Shown here: positions 7,650 to 17,289 of the stretch, piece by piece
Layout of the letters: each line of letters begins with the position of its first letter
How positions within the stretch are numbered: the stretch's first letter is position 1
From: Paraescarpia echinospica
Lineage: Eukaryota > Annelida > Polychaeta > Sabellida > Siboglinidae
Assembly: GCA_020002185.1 (NCBI GenBank)
Contig: CM034543.1
Span: 3,247,334 to 3,311,333 of the forward strand
Direction of reading: 5' to 3'
DNA: 64,000 nucleotides
Made by a program: the position numbers and the translations under genes
The notes under the pieces: generated by a model
Database searches by the model: none
What the model was told of the DNA's origin: nothing
What the model saw: the letters and a program-made list of their open reading frames with translations, nothing else

Positions 7650-10600
7650 TTATACGAGTATCGGCGCCGTGGTGACGCCGTCGTCGAGCACGCGCCGTTT
7701 GGCGTAGAAGTAGCTCAACGCCGCGCGCTCCTGAACGTACGTCAGCACGGACGACACCTTCACTTGGAAGCCGCGGTTCCGGCCGCCGCCGCTCCGTTGG
7801 CGGCGCAGCACGTCGAGGAAGGCGTCCTTGTCGACGTCGTTCTGACGCTTGCTCAGCCCCTTCGTACTGTACTTGTCGCCGCCGTCGTCGCCGCCGGAAC
7901 AGTAGTACGTCTTGCTGCAGAGCGCGACGATTCCGCGGCCGGACAATTCCTCTTTGAAGAGGCCCGGCGTTCGCTTGTCGTACCGGCGCCGACGCACGCA
8001 ACACTCGTCGGGCGCGTCCCACGCTCGGCCGGCGAGCCGGCACCGCAAGTACGCCTCCGCGTGCGCGTCGCAGTGTTCCGACGGGAACCAATCGCCGCGG
8101 TGTCGAAAGTAGTGTTCGCGCTTGGCCGCCGCCACGAGCTCGTCGAGTCGGCGCCCCGCGAGGCTCAAATACGCCGAGTCTGTGTCCATCGCGCAGTACT
8201 GGAACAGGGGGCGCGGAATGTAGGCGGCGATGAAGTCGTAATAAAACTCCAGCATGCGCAGTTTGGCGTACTGATAGACGAAGTAGCCGATCTGGATGGG
8301 CAGCGCGTACCGGACGGTTCGCTTGTTCAGCGCCACCTCGTAGAGGCCGTCGGGGACGACGACGTCGAGCTGACGGAAGCGACGATTATTGATCAGCGTC
8401 GAGGCGCCGGCGGTCGTGCAGAACTTGATGTTGCGGTGCAGGTCGACGCGCGTGATCGTTTTCCCGTAGGAACTGTTGCCGAGCAGTTTAAACGTGTCGG
8501 CGATGATGGCCTTGTCGGGGTCGTCGTCGCCCGCGCGTCGCGCGGCGGAGACCGTGTCGCCGAAGCGGCGAAAGCACGCGACCGGCTCGTACTCGACGAT
8601 CTGGTAGACGCGCTCGAAGACGAGGCCGTGCCGCAGATACCACCGCAGTAGCGGGGTCGCGAGCAGAATCTTGACGCCGAAGAAGCTCCCCACGAACGTG
8701 CGCTGAGGCCGGACGAGGAGGTCGTGCGTTTCGGCGTAGCGACGCATGAACGGGCTGAGATCGTCGCGCTCGATGTAGGCGTTCTTGAAGATCGGCTGCA
8801 TCTCGGCGAAGGCGTCGCGCAGCGCCGCCGGAACGGCGATGTCGCACTCGACGAGGCCGAACAGCGTGCCGTCGAGCACGGCCTTCAGGATCGTCGGCCG
8901 CGTCACGGCGCCGCCGTCGCCGGTCCAGCTCCGCGGCGGCGGCGGCGGCGGCGGTCTCGTCGCGCGCCACTGGCACTCCCACATCTCGACGACGGCGACG
9001 AAGCGGCGAAGGTAGGCCGTGACGTCGGCCGTCTCAGCGTACAGTTGGCGCATCGGCTTACCGTTCACCGCGTTCGTCTCCCTCCCCGTGCACGGACAGC
9101 CGTGGAAGAAGCACCCTTGGAACTGGTACGCCGTCCGCGTCGCGCCGCACCAGCCGACGACCCGGTACTTGCCGACGCGCTTCTCGCGCCCGTTGAGCTG
9201 GTGACGTATGTGGGCCCCCGTCCGCGCCGCCTCCCACGTCAGCCACTCGACGGCCAGGCGGCCGTAGCGGTGTACGCGCTCCGGCCGAAAGGCGTTGTCC
9301 GCTCGCCGGCGCGTGTACCACCCCGTCGGCATCTCCTGCGTGATCGCCCATAGATAGAGGCCGTTTGCGTCGAAGCCGACAATAGAGCGGCAGGGGCGCG
9401 CCGACTCGCCGTACTCCTCGCGCCGAAGGGCGGTCACGCCGGCCTCGTGATAGCGCGCGAAAATGATCGAAGGGCCGCCGACGATCTGCGACTGTAGGAG
9501 CCGGTGCAGGTCCTTGTTCGATTCGTTGAAGAGCGTGAAGTGGAGCGTCGACGGCAGATCGTTGAACAGATACAGCAGCGTCAGGCCCGGCACGCTGATG
9601 GCGTCCTTGAACACGTCGATGCGGCGCTGCCGATAGAAGGCGAACTGCTTGTCGACGGCCTCCAGGAACGGCGCCACGTCCCTATTGTTATACCACACGA
9701 GGTAGTCCCGCAGCGTCGTCATCCCCTCGTCGCGCCATACCCGCGCGCAACCCTCGTATTCGGCGGCCGAGATGCCTTCGCGCTTCAGGCGGCTGTAGAA
9801 GGCCTCGCGCGGCGGCAGCCGGGTCTCGGCCAGTTTACGCGGGTCGTCGAGGTACTCGTAGGGGAAGTGCCCCTTCGTCGCCTCGCAGCCGTAGGCCTTC
9901 AGAAACCGGGCGTAGCTGACGCCGGGGGCCAGATAGTTGGTGATGTCCAGGAACTTGAGCGTCGCCGTCGCCAGGCACATGAAGTTGTTCTGACGCTTGA
10001 TCGTGAACGCCGACGAGATGCTCTGCGCCTCGTCGGTCATGAACAGGGGCGTCAGATATTTCTTAACGACGTTCAAGTCGTACTTCCCCGAATTGAAGCC
10101 GAGGACGGGGAGGCGGCGCAGGTGCTGCCACAGACGGTCGCCGAGCACCGTGTACGGGCTCTTATGGCGCGCAGCCTCCGCCACCGTCGCGTGCGCCCGC
10201 CATTCGGCGTCGAGCGCGTCGATCGCCTCGAAGGTCGCGTCGAACGACGGACGCAGAGCCGCGCACGCCGCCTCGCTCATGGCCTCCAGGGCGTCAATCA
10301 GGCGCTTCGCGAGGTCGCCCGAATCGCCGGACGTCACGAAGCAGCTCGCCGTCTCGTGCCCGGGGACGTTCGAGGCGACGCTCACGCTGAGTAGCTCGTG
10401 TCGCGCGATCCACCGGCATTTGGCGCTGTCCGCCGGCAGATCGTGATCGTCGAAGTAGCACTCAAAATCGTACGTCGCCCTGTACGGATAGTAGCGCAGG
10501 CGTTCGTCCACGTAGACGCCCTCGTCCTCCAGCTGCTGAAACACGGACGGCGTCGCATGGTAGACGCCGCCGGGAAAGACGTGGCGAACGCCGCCCTCGC

Positions 10601-11753
10601 ACGTCGCCTCGTGACGCCGCAGCCGACAGGCGAAGCGCCACAGCGCATCGCCGCACTTGCCGCATCGATACGAACGACAGAACAGCGACGCGTCGACTAT
10701 GAAGGAATAGTGCGTTTCGAACAGATTGACGCTCATGGTGGACGGGTAGCGATGGAGGGAGCGGCGGACCACTTCGGCGGTGGCGTCCTCCGCCGACAGC
10801 CGATACACGGTCACATTCGTTTCGAAGGTCGCCTCCACCCGGTCGAGTTCGTTCAGCGGGACGCCCGCGAACGCGCAGTAGGGTTGGTCGCCGTAGTCGG
10901 CGTAGAGCCTTAAGGCGGCGGCCGTCAAATCGTCAGCGCGAAAGTCGGCGCCCCGATGCAGCGCCAGACAGCAGAAGAGGCACAGGTTGTCGGCGTACGG
11001 ATGCCCGCGGCGATCGTTCACTAGGCTGACGAGCCCCGCGTTGTGGCGCAGATAGGCGGGGAGGGACTGCTGACGGGCGCATCCGATAGGATGGTGGATG
11101 ATGGCGTTGAGGAAGTACGTAACGTTCGTTACCAACTCGGCGATCCACCCCGAGTCGGGGCGCTGCGCGATCACGTACTGCAGAACGTCGGGCTGTCGGG
11201 TGGCGTCGAGGAAGCGTTCGAATGACGCGGCGTCGGAAACGAGGACGGGCGACTCGAGATAGCGGCCGCAACAGTTACACGAAGAATGGTAGTAACGTAG
11301 TCGGCCCGTCTCCCTGTGCCGCAGAATAAACCCGTACGATAAGTTTATTTTAAAGGCCCGAGTCTGCGCCTCGAACATCAGTCGTAGTTGGGCTTCGTGC
11401 GCGGCCGTATCCCCGTGGCCGGACAAATGGAAATTATACCTAGATTGAACGGGTCCGCGCGCCACAGACGTACGGATGCTCGTCCAGTAGTCGCGCACGA
11501 TGCTCTGTAGGTCGTCGTCGTCATCGCAACATAAATGGCTATCGGCGTGACCGCCGAACGGTCGATTGCATTTTGGACACACCTCAGCGGCGACGCCGCA
11601 AATTCGCAGATGCCGCTACATTTGGACGCGCAGCGCGAACGATCGATCGCATTTCGGGCATACGTATTCATCGCTGCCGCATGTTTTTAGATGCTTCGAC
11701 AAATGAAAAAGACGGACGAACGATCGATCGCATTTCGGACACACGTGCATCAT
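7650..11753 (-). pseudogene. Protein-primed family B DNA polymerase (Polinton PolB), in-frame TAG
   Basis: This is the replicative polymerase of the element. From N to C it shows zinc fingers of the CPKC type, exonuclease motifs ExoI (FECYF, near 10455), ExoII (FNSGKYD, near 10085) and ExoIII (YNNRD, near 9680), and polymerase motifs A (FDANGLY, near 9365), B (KLLGNSSYG, near 8475) and C (DTDS, near 8180). The long A-to-B spacing fits the TPR insertions of protein-primed enzymes. A Cys/His motif (FQGCFFHGCPC) lies near 9105. The best start is ATG 11751-11753, 50 bases from a TATA box. In the same frame a TAG at 11616-11618 falls inside the second zinc finger; no ATG follows until well inside the protein. 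The remaining 1,310 codons are open. The GC content is visibly higher than in the structural cluster. Confidence 0.93.
11616..11753 (-). other. N-terminal zinc-finger segment of PolB, ended by TAG
   Basis: Frame with ATG ATG at 11748-11753 encodes one complete C2HC finger (CPKC, then H and C) and the first half of a second. A TAG at 11616-11618 stands in the second finger at a position where the first finger has Ser. The His and Cys of finger two and a third CPKC follow in the same frame. Confidence 0.8.
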
Positions 11754-11800
11754 CGGTCTAGGCGGCGCGCTACTAACTATGTCGAGGCGCGTCGACGCCA

Positions 11801-11809
11801 CTTATATGG
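11801..11809 (-). promoter_or_regulatory. TATA box upstream of polymerase gene
   Basis: The - strand reads CCATATAAG, about 50 bases before the proposed ATG (11753). A start of transcription about 25-30 bases downstream would leave a short leader. Confidence 0.5.
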
Positions 11810-11819
11810 CCGCCCTAAC

Positions 11820-12640
11820 GCCCGGTAGGGGGTTTTCTCCTGGTACAGTAATTGTTATCCGTCAGGTGGCGGCACTGCTCGTCCGTGGACCGCCGAGGGG
11901 GCGACAGGGGAGGAACGTGGCCGACAGGTGGCGGCAGCGTCGAGGACTACGTTTGGCAGTTCGCCTGTCAGCGGCAAAGTTTTTGTTTACGTTTTGTTTC
12001 GGCTGTCAGCGGCTCCCGGTTCGCCTGTCAGGGGCGCCCGGCTACGGCGGCAAAGTTTTTTTTGTTTACGTTTTGTATTAGAAATTTCGGCTGTCAACTC
12101 CCGGTTCGCCTGTCAGTGGCACCCGGCGGCAAAGATTTTGTTTACGTTTTGTAGTAGAAATTTCGGCTGTCAGCGGCCCTCGGAGTGTTTTTTTTTTGTG
12201 CGCAGCAGTTGGACAGGCATTGAATGTCAGCGACGTGTGTGTTTTTTTTTTGGACGGCAACAACAGGAGGCGGGAATTGATTTTCATACGTTTTATTAAG
12301 CAGACTCGTACTACATCACCACCACAGTAAGGCTTTATGCCACAGTAAACAGTAAAGAGGCTTTATGCCACAGCAGAGTAAATAATGCGCCTCCAAAAAC
12401 GGCCTATAGCAAAATGTTCATCGCTACTAAGTGTTCGGCGGGCGCTTATGCCACAGCGGAGTAAATAATAACGCTTTAGGGGCGCAACAGCGGACTATAG
12501 GCCGTCCGATTAAGTTCATCGGGTTTACTATTCAATTTCCTGCTAATGTTCATCGGCGTACCTACTAATAATAAGGCTTTATGCCATAGCGAATGTTCAA
12601 TTACTAAATGTTCATAGGCAAAAAAAGTTAAGCGTTCGGC
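11820..12640. repeat. Non-coding repeat region upstream of PolB
   Basis: No gene was found. Bases 11950-12180 hold about three diverged copies of a unit with CGGTTCGCCTGTCAG, GGCGGCAAAG and TTTGTTTACGTTTTGTA. Bases 12320-12625 hold a second set built on GGCTTTATGCCACAG, GAGTAAATAAT and AATGTTCAT. TTTATT at 12290 is a possible - strand poly(A) signal for the gene at 12651. Such repeats could serve replication or transcription, but nothing shows this. Confidence 0.65.
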
Positions 12641-12650
12641 GGAGAATACG

Positions 12651-13538
12651 TCAGACGTCGAGACATCCCCTTTTCAACAGGTAATACTGCACGGCGACCT
12701 CCAACAGAGCACGATCGAACGGCGCCGTCCAATCCGTCCCCATGAGCCAGTCGGCCACCTGGCGCATGAGAGCGCCCTCCGAGGCGCGATCGCCGCGCAC
12801 GCAACGGTCCTCCAGTACCGAGAGTATACGAATAGCGGGGAGCAACAACGACTGCTGTAGAAAGCTGTCGAGCGATGCTGAAAAAAAGCACACATTCAGA
12901 GCCGCCACGTTTTCATACAGAATGTTATAACGCCGGCTCGGCTTCCTTCCCCTGTAGCCGCACATGTGCACGAACGGGTACCCCTCTTCAGGGGGGCACT
13001 CACCACATTCTTGGCGCGCTGTGTCCATCACACGCTCGCCGATTAGTTCGGCAAACGTGGCCATCGTGCATCGCTGACGACCGGCGTACGAGTGCAGAAC
13101 GCTCCACTCCGAATCGGCCTGAAGCGTGCCCACGATCACAGGGCGTTTGTTGCGGGCCCACGGTATGAAGTCTTCCGACGAAACTGACAGCACGGCCAGA
13201 GGCAGTGGCGACGATGACACGGCTGCTGCGGCGTCCGCTGTCGCCGCCGGGGTTAATGGCACAGCTGCTGCTTCGTCTGGCGCCACCACCACCACCACCG
13301 GGGTTAATGCAACGTACGTGGGCGTCCCGGCGTCGCTCACCAGGTCGTGCGGTGGCATGGGCTGCGCGTCTTCCGCCTCAGGCCAGTACGATATCCCTTC
13401 TTCTTCTTCTCTCGCCAGCGGTGGAGGGGCGGTGAGGCGTGGCGTCGCCGTTTCCTTCTTAGCGCACTTCTCGGCAGGGGGTGCGCACTCGTCAGCAGCG
13501 TCGATAAGTCCGCGCAACGCAGCAGCAATTACAGCGTC
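12651..13538 (-). CDS. Unrecognised Polinton protein, probable 3' exon (295 codons)
   Basis: The open frame has no plausible ATG at its upstream end. Instead a good splice acceptor (TTATCTTCTGTAG, + 13539-13551) precedes it, so the exon probably starts at 13538 in phase 0. Its first 120 residues are low complexity, rich in Ala, Pro, Val and Ser with a Glu run. The remaining part looks folded: it contains a Cys pair motif (CGEC), several Trp and Tyr, and a helical C-terminus ending in YYLLKRGCLDV. No family was recognised. A phase-0 donor at 14100/14101 in the next gene could supply the 5' exon, which would give two products sharing an N-terminus. Confidence 0.5.
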   Translation of the reverse strand, partial: DAVIAAALRGLIDAADECAPPAEKCAKKETATPRLTAPPPLAREEEEGISYWPEAEDAQPMPPHDLVSDAGTPTYVALTPVVVVVAPDEAAAVPLTPAATADAAAAVSSSPLPLAVLSVSSEDFIPWARNKRPVIVGTLQADSEWSVLHSYAGRQRCTMATFAELIGERVMDTARQECGECPPEEGYPFVHMCGYRGRKPSRRYNILYENVAALNVCFFSASLDSFLQQSLLLPAIRILSVLEDRCVRGDRASEGALMRQVADWLMGTDWTAPFDRALLEVAVQYYLLKRGCLDV

Positions 13539-13602
13539 CTACAGAAGATAACCAAAGCAGCAATTACAACGGTCTACAGAACACTAGCCAAACGTTAGTC
13601 AT

Positions 13603-14259
13603 TCAAGCGTACACGCCGGCCTCGCTCCCCTTCTTCGGCACGACCCGCGCCTCACGGACCGTATACGTGTCCAGTATGCCACCCCACACGACCTTGTGCA
13701 CGGTCAGCTCCAAGACTGTGCCAACCAGGCTTGCCACAAAGCTACTGCGCAACTGGTCGGGCAACAGGCCGGACACATGATCGGCATTGTAATCGCCTAT
13801 CGCCGAAATAGCTTCGTCGAACAGGGTGACCCAAATACCGGCCTCAGTGACGTCGTCCTTTTCGTCTTCCACCAAAACGCGCACCGCAAAATACGTCTTC
13901 GCATTTGCCTGTACACCGTGTACGGCGCACACCCGGCCACCGCTTTCTAGGCCTCTCACTTTGCGCTTGCAAACGCCACAGCCGATGTACGTGCATTTGC
14001 TTTTCCAAGCCACGCTAACGATTGTTACGGGCGTAACAATCTTATACGTGCCATCGCACGCCAGCACGAACTCTTTCAACGATACCTCGGACGCACTCAC
14101 CACGGCCTCGAAAGTAGGCGCCACGTCGGCCGTCGGAAGGCCCTTCGCGCTGGCCTCCGACGCCGGCTTCGTTTTGCCACCAGCCGCCACCGTTGGCACA
14201 TCCCTCAGCTTGCTCCCCCTCTTTGGCGGCATCTCTCCGTGCGCGACAGGCGGCGACAT
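13603..14259 (-). CDS. RPA70 DBD-C-like zinc-ribbon OB-fold protein
   Basis: ATG at 14257-14259 (a second at 14230-14232) gives 218 aa. The N-terminal 55 residues are basic and low complexity (PPKRGSKLR). Residues about 80-200 resemble the C-terminal DNA-binding domain of the large RPA subunit: a TYIGCGVCKRKV zinc-ribbon start, a second half with C and H (VCAVHG), a strand segment (TYFAVRVLVEDE), the short segment WVTLFDEAI, and a final strand pair (VREARVV). In RPA this domain binds single-stranded DNA. In a Polinton it could act as a single-stranded DNA-binding protein for protein-primed replication. The assignment is by pattern only. A GTGAGT donor at 14095-14100 offers an alternative splice to the 12651-13538 exon. 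Confidence 0.6.
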   Translation of the reverse strand: MSPPVAHGEMPPKRGSKLRDVPTVAAGGKTKPASEASAKGLPTADVAPTFEAVVSASEVSLKEFVLACDGTYKIVTPVTIVSVAWKSKCTYIGCGVCKRKVRGLESGGRVCAVHGVQANAKTYFAVRVLVEDEKDDVTEAGIWVTLFDEAISAIGDYNADHVSGLLPDQLRSSFVASLVGTVLELTVHKVVWGGILDTYTVREARVVPKKGSEAGVYA

Positions 14260-14345
14260 GATCAACAACAACGCTCTGCAACACACAAAGTTACTGCAAC
14301 GGTAGCAACACGACAGCGACGATACTTAGACGTTCTCCGCCCCGT

Positions 14346-14356
14346 TCTATATAAGC
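14346..14356. promoter_or_regulatory. TATA-like element CTATATAAGCG
   Basis: The sequence is nearly symmetric. On the - strand it reads TTATATAG about 90 bases before the ATG of the RPA-like gene; on the + strand it reads TATATAAG with no gene start close by. The - strand gene is the more likely user. Confidence 0.4.
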
Positions 14357-14613
14357 GCTTTGCACGCGGCCCGCACGCGGCTCCCGTGAGCGAGAGCACG
14401 CGAGCCGCGAATCAGCCGACTCTTACAAGGTTACTAAAACTGAAAAAAATATCTCGGTCAGACTAGTGCACTAACAGAACGCCACTTTTATTTCCTAATA
14501 TAAAGTTACCATAAGATTCTCTAGCCCCCACTGACTATTATAGGCCGCTTAGTTTGCTCACATTTCACATTTAACGGCCGTTTTAAAGACTTACAAACAG
14601 TTACATAAGCGCT

Positions 14614-14622
14614 TTATATAAA
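14614..14622 (+). promoter_or_regulatory. TATA box for spliced + strand gene
   Basis: TTATATAAA ends about 28 bases before the ATG at 14651, and a CRE-like TGACGTCA follows at 14626-14633. This places the transcription start close to the start codon. Confidence 0.5.
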
Positions 14623-14650
14623 CAGTGACGTCAGCCCCTTATGTAAGGCT

Positions 14651-14787
14651 ATGGCGTACGTGTCTAGGCCGCCACACGTTACCGCGCGCAAAACAGCGGC
14701 GCAACAACTGCGCAATTCATTTCTCACTATGGAGCCGACCGATCAAGTTGGCAATTATGCGGCCAATTCTCAACAAGCACAAACCAG
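14651..14787 (+). CDS. Spliced Polinton gene, exon 1
   Basis: ATG at 14651 (a second in-frame ATG at 14729) begins a 45-codon-plus-2 exon ending in ACCAG before a GTACGT donor. The peptide is polar, rich in Gln, Ala and Asn. No family was recognised. The following intron (14788-14884) ends in a T-rich tract and ACAG. Confidence 0.5.
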
Positions 14788-14884
14788 GTACGTTTTGCTA
14801 ACTCAACTAACACTGACTTTCCTCACTCACATTACTGCTTTCTTTTATAACGTTCACTAACTAAATAACTATTTTTTTTTACAG

Positions 14885-15010
14885 CGAGCTGCCTCCCCAA
14901 AACGCCGGAATTGGGATTCCCCAAGTCGCCGTGAATACGCCTCCCCAAGCCCCCGGGAATAGTGCTGTTCCGCCGCCCCCCTCTATGCGTCTACCACGCC
15001 CCGGCGAAAG
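14885..15010 (+). CDS. Spliced Polinton gene, exon 2 (Pro-rich)
   Basis: Starts in phase after the T-rich acceptor and encodes a Pro-rich segment (VNTPPQAPGNSAVPPPP) ending in GEAAAG-like sequence at a GTACGT donor. The exon end plus donor is duplicated directly downstream. Confidence 0.5.
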
Positions 15011-15148
15011 GTACGTTTACCGATACTAACTAAATAGCGCTTTTTTTTATTTACCTTTATTTGCGATGCGTCTACCACGCCCCGGCGAAAGGCACGTTTA
15101 ACGATACTAACTAAATAACGCTTTTTTTTTAATTTACCTTTATTTGCG
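14985..15148 (+). repeat. Two-copy tandem duplication across exon 2 donor
   Basis: Unit 1 (14985-15065) contains the last 26 exon bases, the GTACGT donor and the intron start. Unit 2 (15066 to about 15148) repeats this with the donor changed to GCACGT. The intact first donor and the altered second one suggest only one is used, unless a GC-AG intron forms. Confidence 0.85.
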
Positions 15149-15295
15149 GACGCCTACTTTCGATAAAGCCTATAGCTGCTTTTCCGGGCGCCCCACTATT
15201 TACAAACGCCCCGCTACAGACTTAATGCTTTTTTACAGGGGCCCCCACCTAAAAAGAGACGCGCCGCTACTTTAATACTTTTTTCATACTTGCAG

Positions 15296-15497
15296 ACGAA
15301 ACATCGCCGGTTTCGATACACTACATATAGGGCGCGGGCAAACCCTTGCGAGGCCCTCGCATCGAAACGGCTTCATTAATAGATCTAGAATACATTTGAG
15401 CCCAGGCGATCTAATTATGATCGATAGAAGGCCGCGCGCCGATAGGCCTGGGGGCACATTGTACCTTGGACGTCGCCGACCTCCTCACACCCCTTAA
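15296..15497 (+). CDS. Candidate alternative 3' exon A of spliced Polinton gene
   Basis: Follows a CTTGCAG acceptor and joins exon 2 in phase (one base completes the split codon). It encodes 66 residues, basic, with a GRGQTLARP segment, and ends with TAA. No recognised domain. Confidence 0.35.
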
Positions 15498-15517
15498 CAC
15501 TTTTTCCTTCTCCACAG

Positions 15518-15650
15518 ATATCGCCTATTGATCGTGGCGCCCGAACTTGTCAATCGGCTCCTTATGGGAGGGCACAACCACACTCCTCGGAATGGCCACC
15601 CGGCAGAGCGACCCCCACGCGCCAGTACTCGCTACCCCGACGCTAATTGA
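15518..15650 (+). CDS. Candidate alternative 3' exon B of spliced Polinton gene
   Basis: Follows a C/T-rich tract and CCACAG. It is phase-compatible with exon 2 and ends in TGA after 43 codons. It starts with a hydrophobic stretch (YRLLIVAPELVNRLL). No recognised domain. Confidence 0.3.
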
Positions 15651-15670
15651 ACTTTTCCTCCTTCCCCCAG

Positions 15671-16259
15671 CAGACACATCTACGTGATCGACCCTAGCCT
15701 AACGCATCGACGCTGCGATATCGGACGGGGGACTATAGTGCACTTCGTCGGACCTGCCCTTCACACAATCAGCTTCACCTCGTCACGATGCCACCACCAG
15801 CCCATCTTAGCCGTCGAGCCGCAACGACAACAAGAACAACAACAAGAACAACAATACGACAGTGACGAAGAACCAGAAGAAAATTTCGACGACGGCTACA
15901 GTGGTACCCCCGATTTACAATTTCTAAATGCTGACAACCCCCTACCAGAAGAGACTTTCACACAGCCGTTCTCCTTTGCTGATATCTTTCCACGCCCTCA
16001 AATTCTCCTCCCGTCATTTGCGCCACCCATCCCAGCACATCTTTCCGTTCATTTAGGCTTTCCTCCACAGCCCCCCCGGCCGCAACGGCTTTGGGGTACC
16101 CCCATGACCCCTTTCCGTCTTCATAACAAATTCTGTATACCAATAAAATTTATTTCTCACCGTTTATTGTTGTTTCTGTGTTTCCTTTCGCACGCCACCA
16201 GCATTCCAACTCACACACGAATAATTTCCACCTACACATTTGGTCCCCAGCTGCTATAA
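15671..16259 (+). CDS. Candidate 3' exon C of spliced Polinton gene (acidic, Pro-rich)
   Basis: Follows CTTCCCCCAG; acceptance at 15671 or three bases later keeps the phase of exon 2. The first part (RHIYVIDPSLTH) is followed by a Gln/Glu run, an acidic patch (DSDEEPEENFDDG) and a Pro-rich tail. The frame stays open through an AATAAA at 16142 into tandem repeats and stops at 16257, so the real end is unclear. The acidic and Pro-rich content would suit a regulatory protein. That is speculation; no family was recognised. Confidence 0.4.
16142..16147 (+). terminator. Poly(A) signal of spliced + strand gene
   Basis: AATAAA followed at about 20 bases by GTTTATTGTTGTTTCTGTG, a good GU-rich downstream element. 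It lies inside the open frame of exon C. Confidence 0.5.
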
Positions 16260-16505
16260 CGATAACTCCAATGCACGCGTCCCCTGGCAGCTCCGGCCTC
16301 CACACGAATAATGCCTATATTTCCACCTACACATTTGGTCCCCCAGCTGCTATAACGATAACTCCAATGCACGCGTCTCCTGACAGCTCCGGCCTCCACA
16401 CGAATAATGCCTATATTTCCACCTACACATTTGGCCCCCCAGCTGCTATAACGCTAACTCCAATGCACGCGCATCCTGACAGCGCCAGGCGCCAGCCGCT
16501 ATAAC
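16205..16505. repeat. Three-copy tandem repeat, about 105 bp unit
   Basis: Three copies share TCCACCTACACATTTGG, CAGCTGCTATAACG and AACTCCAATGCACGCG, with small changes. They lie after the poly(A) signal and before the heat-shock-type array. Confidence 0.85.
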
Positions 16506-16788
16506 GATTTTGCACCGCTAATGCACGTGCATCGGCTGTTACCAAAAAATCAGCCGTACCGCGGCCAGTACTGACAGGCAATAGCCACATCGGGAGCCTA
16601 TGCGACACGAAAAACATTTATCCGGCCTCCCGTCAAACAATGCACATAAAAATCCTACAGCCTGACATTCGACACCACCATTTGCCAGTGAGTCGTGAAA
16701 ACCAGGCCACTCAATTGCCCTCCTGATCTCCAGCGCGCCAGGCGTAATCTAAACCGCTCGTCCCCACCTCCACCACCGCACCGGTCTA

Positions 16789-16826
16789 GAAGCTTCTAGA
16801 AGGTTCTAGAACCTTCTAGAACCTTC
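16789..16826. promoter_or_regulatory. Array of eight alternating heat-shock-factor pentamers
   Basis: GAA and TTC blocks alternate exactly every five bases: GAA 16789, TTC 16794, GAA 16799, TTC 16804, GAA 16809, TTC 16814, GAA 16819, TTC 16824. Perfect nGAAn/nTTCn alternation is the binding pattern of trimeric heat shock factor. No gene start lies directly beside it; it is close to the probable right end of the Polinton. Confidence 0.6.
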
Positions 16827-16829
16827 CCG

Positions 16830-17289
16830 CGCGTCATGATATTAACCTCGCTGATCCCCAGGGACGTCACTTCACTCTAAGATCTTTCCCACCTCCCCCG
16901 TGCACCTAATTAATACCAATTGGTCGCTATTTACTATTTTTAGTCATTGCTAACGTTCTCCTCCAATAATTGCGCTACTCATTTGTTACTAATTAGTACT
17001 TAATTAATTAATTACCCTAATTAGTACCTGATTAGTCACTAGAGGCCGACATTCACCCTATTAGTGCCTCCTTAGTTAGTAGAGGGCGACACCCTCTTTC
17101 TCATGACCCCCATCAATCACTTTGACGTTTACTAAAACATTAGTGCTAAAAAACGTAGGAATTCTACTTATAAAAACCTCAAAAGCCTTTGATCTTAGGT
17201 CACTTCCGGGGATGGCGTGTCCTCAACCACTACTTCCGGACATTTTCAAATATGCATATTTTTGGCGCGCTTTTCGGGATGCCGAGATG
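16830..17289. other. Probable right edge of Polinton and junction with host DNA
   Basis: Base composition drops from GC-rich to AT-rich here. Short repeats of TTAGT/ATTAGT appear at 16980-17070. No terminal inverted repeat can be tested because the left end of the element is outside the window. No gene was found. Confidence 0.35.

Noticed and set aside
7764..10913. Long + strand frames opposite the polymerase
   Set aside because: Shadows caused by high GC content and codon bias of the polymerase gene.
15684..16259. Independent gene starting at 15684
   Set aside because: The apparent start is GTG and a splice acceptor lies just upstream; it is better explained as an exon.
1..16850. Free viral contig contaminating the assembly
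   Set aside because: The sequence runs on into host genes with introns, and the integrase and lesions fit an integrated copy; a chimeric join at about 17 kb cannot be fully excluded.
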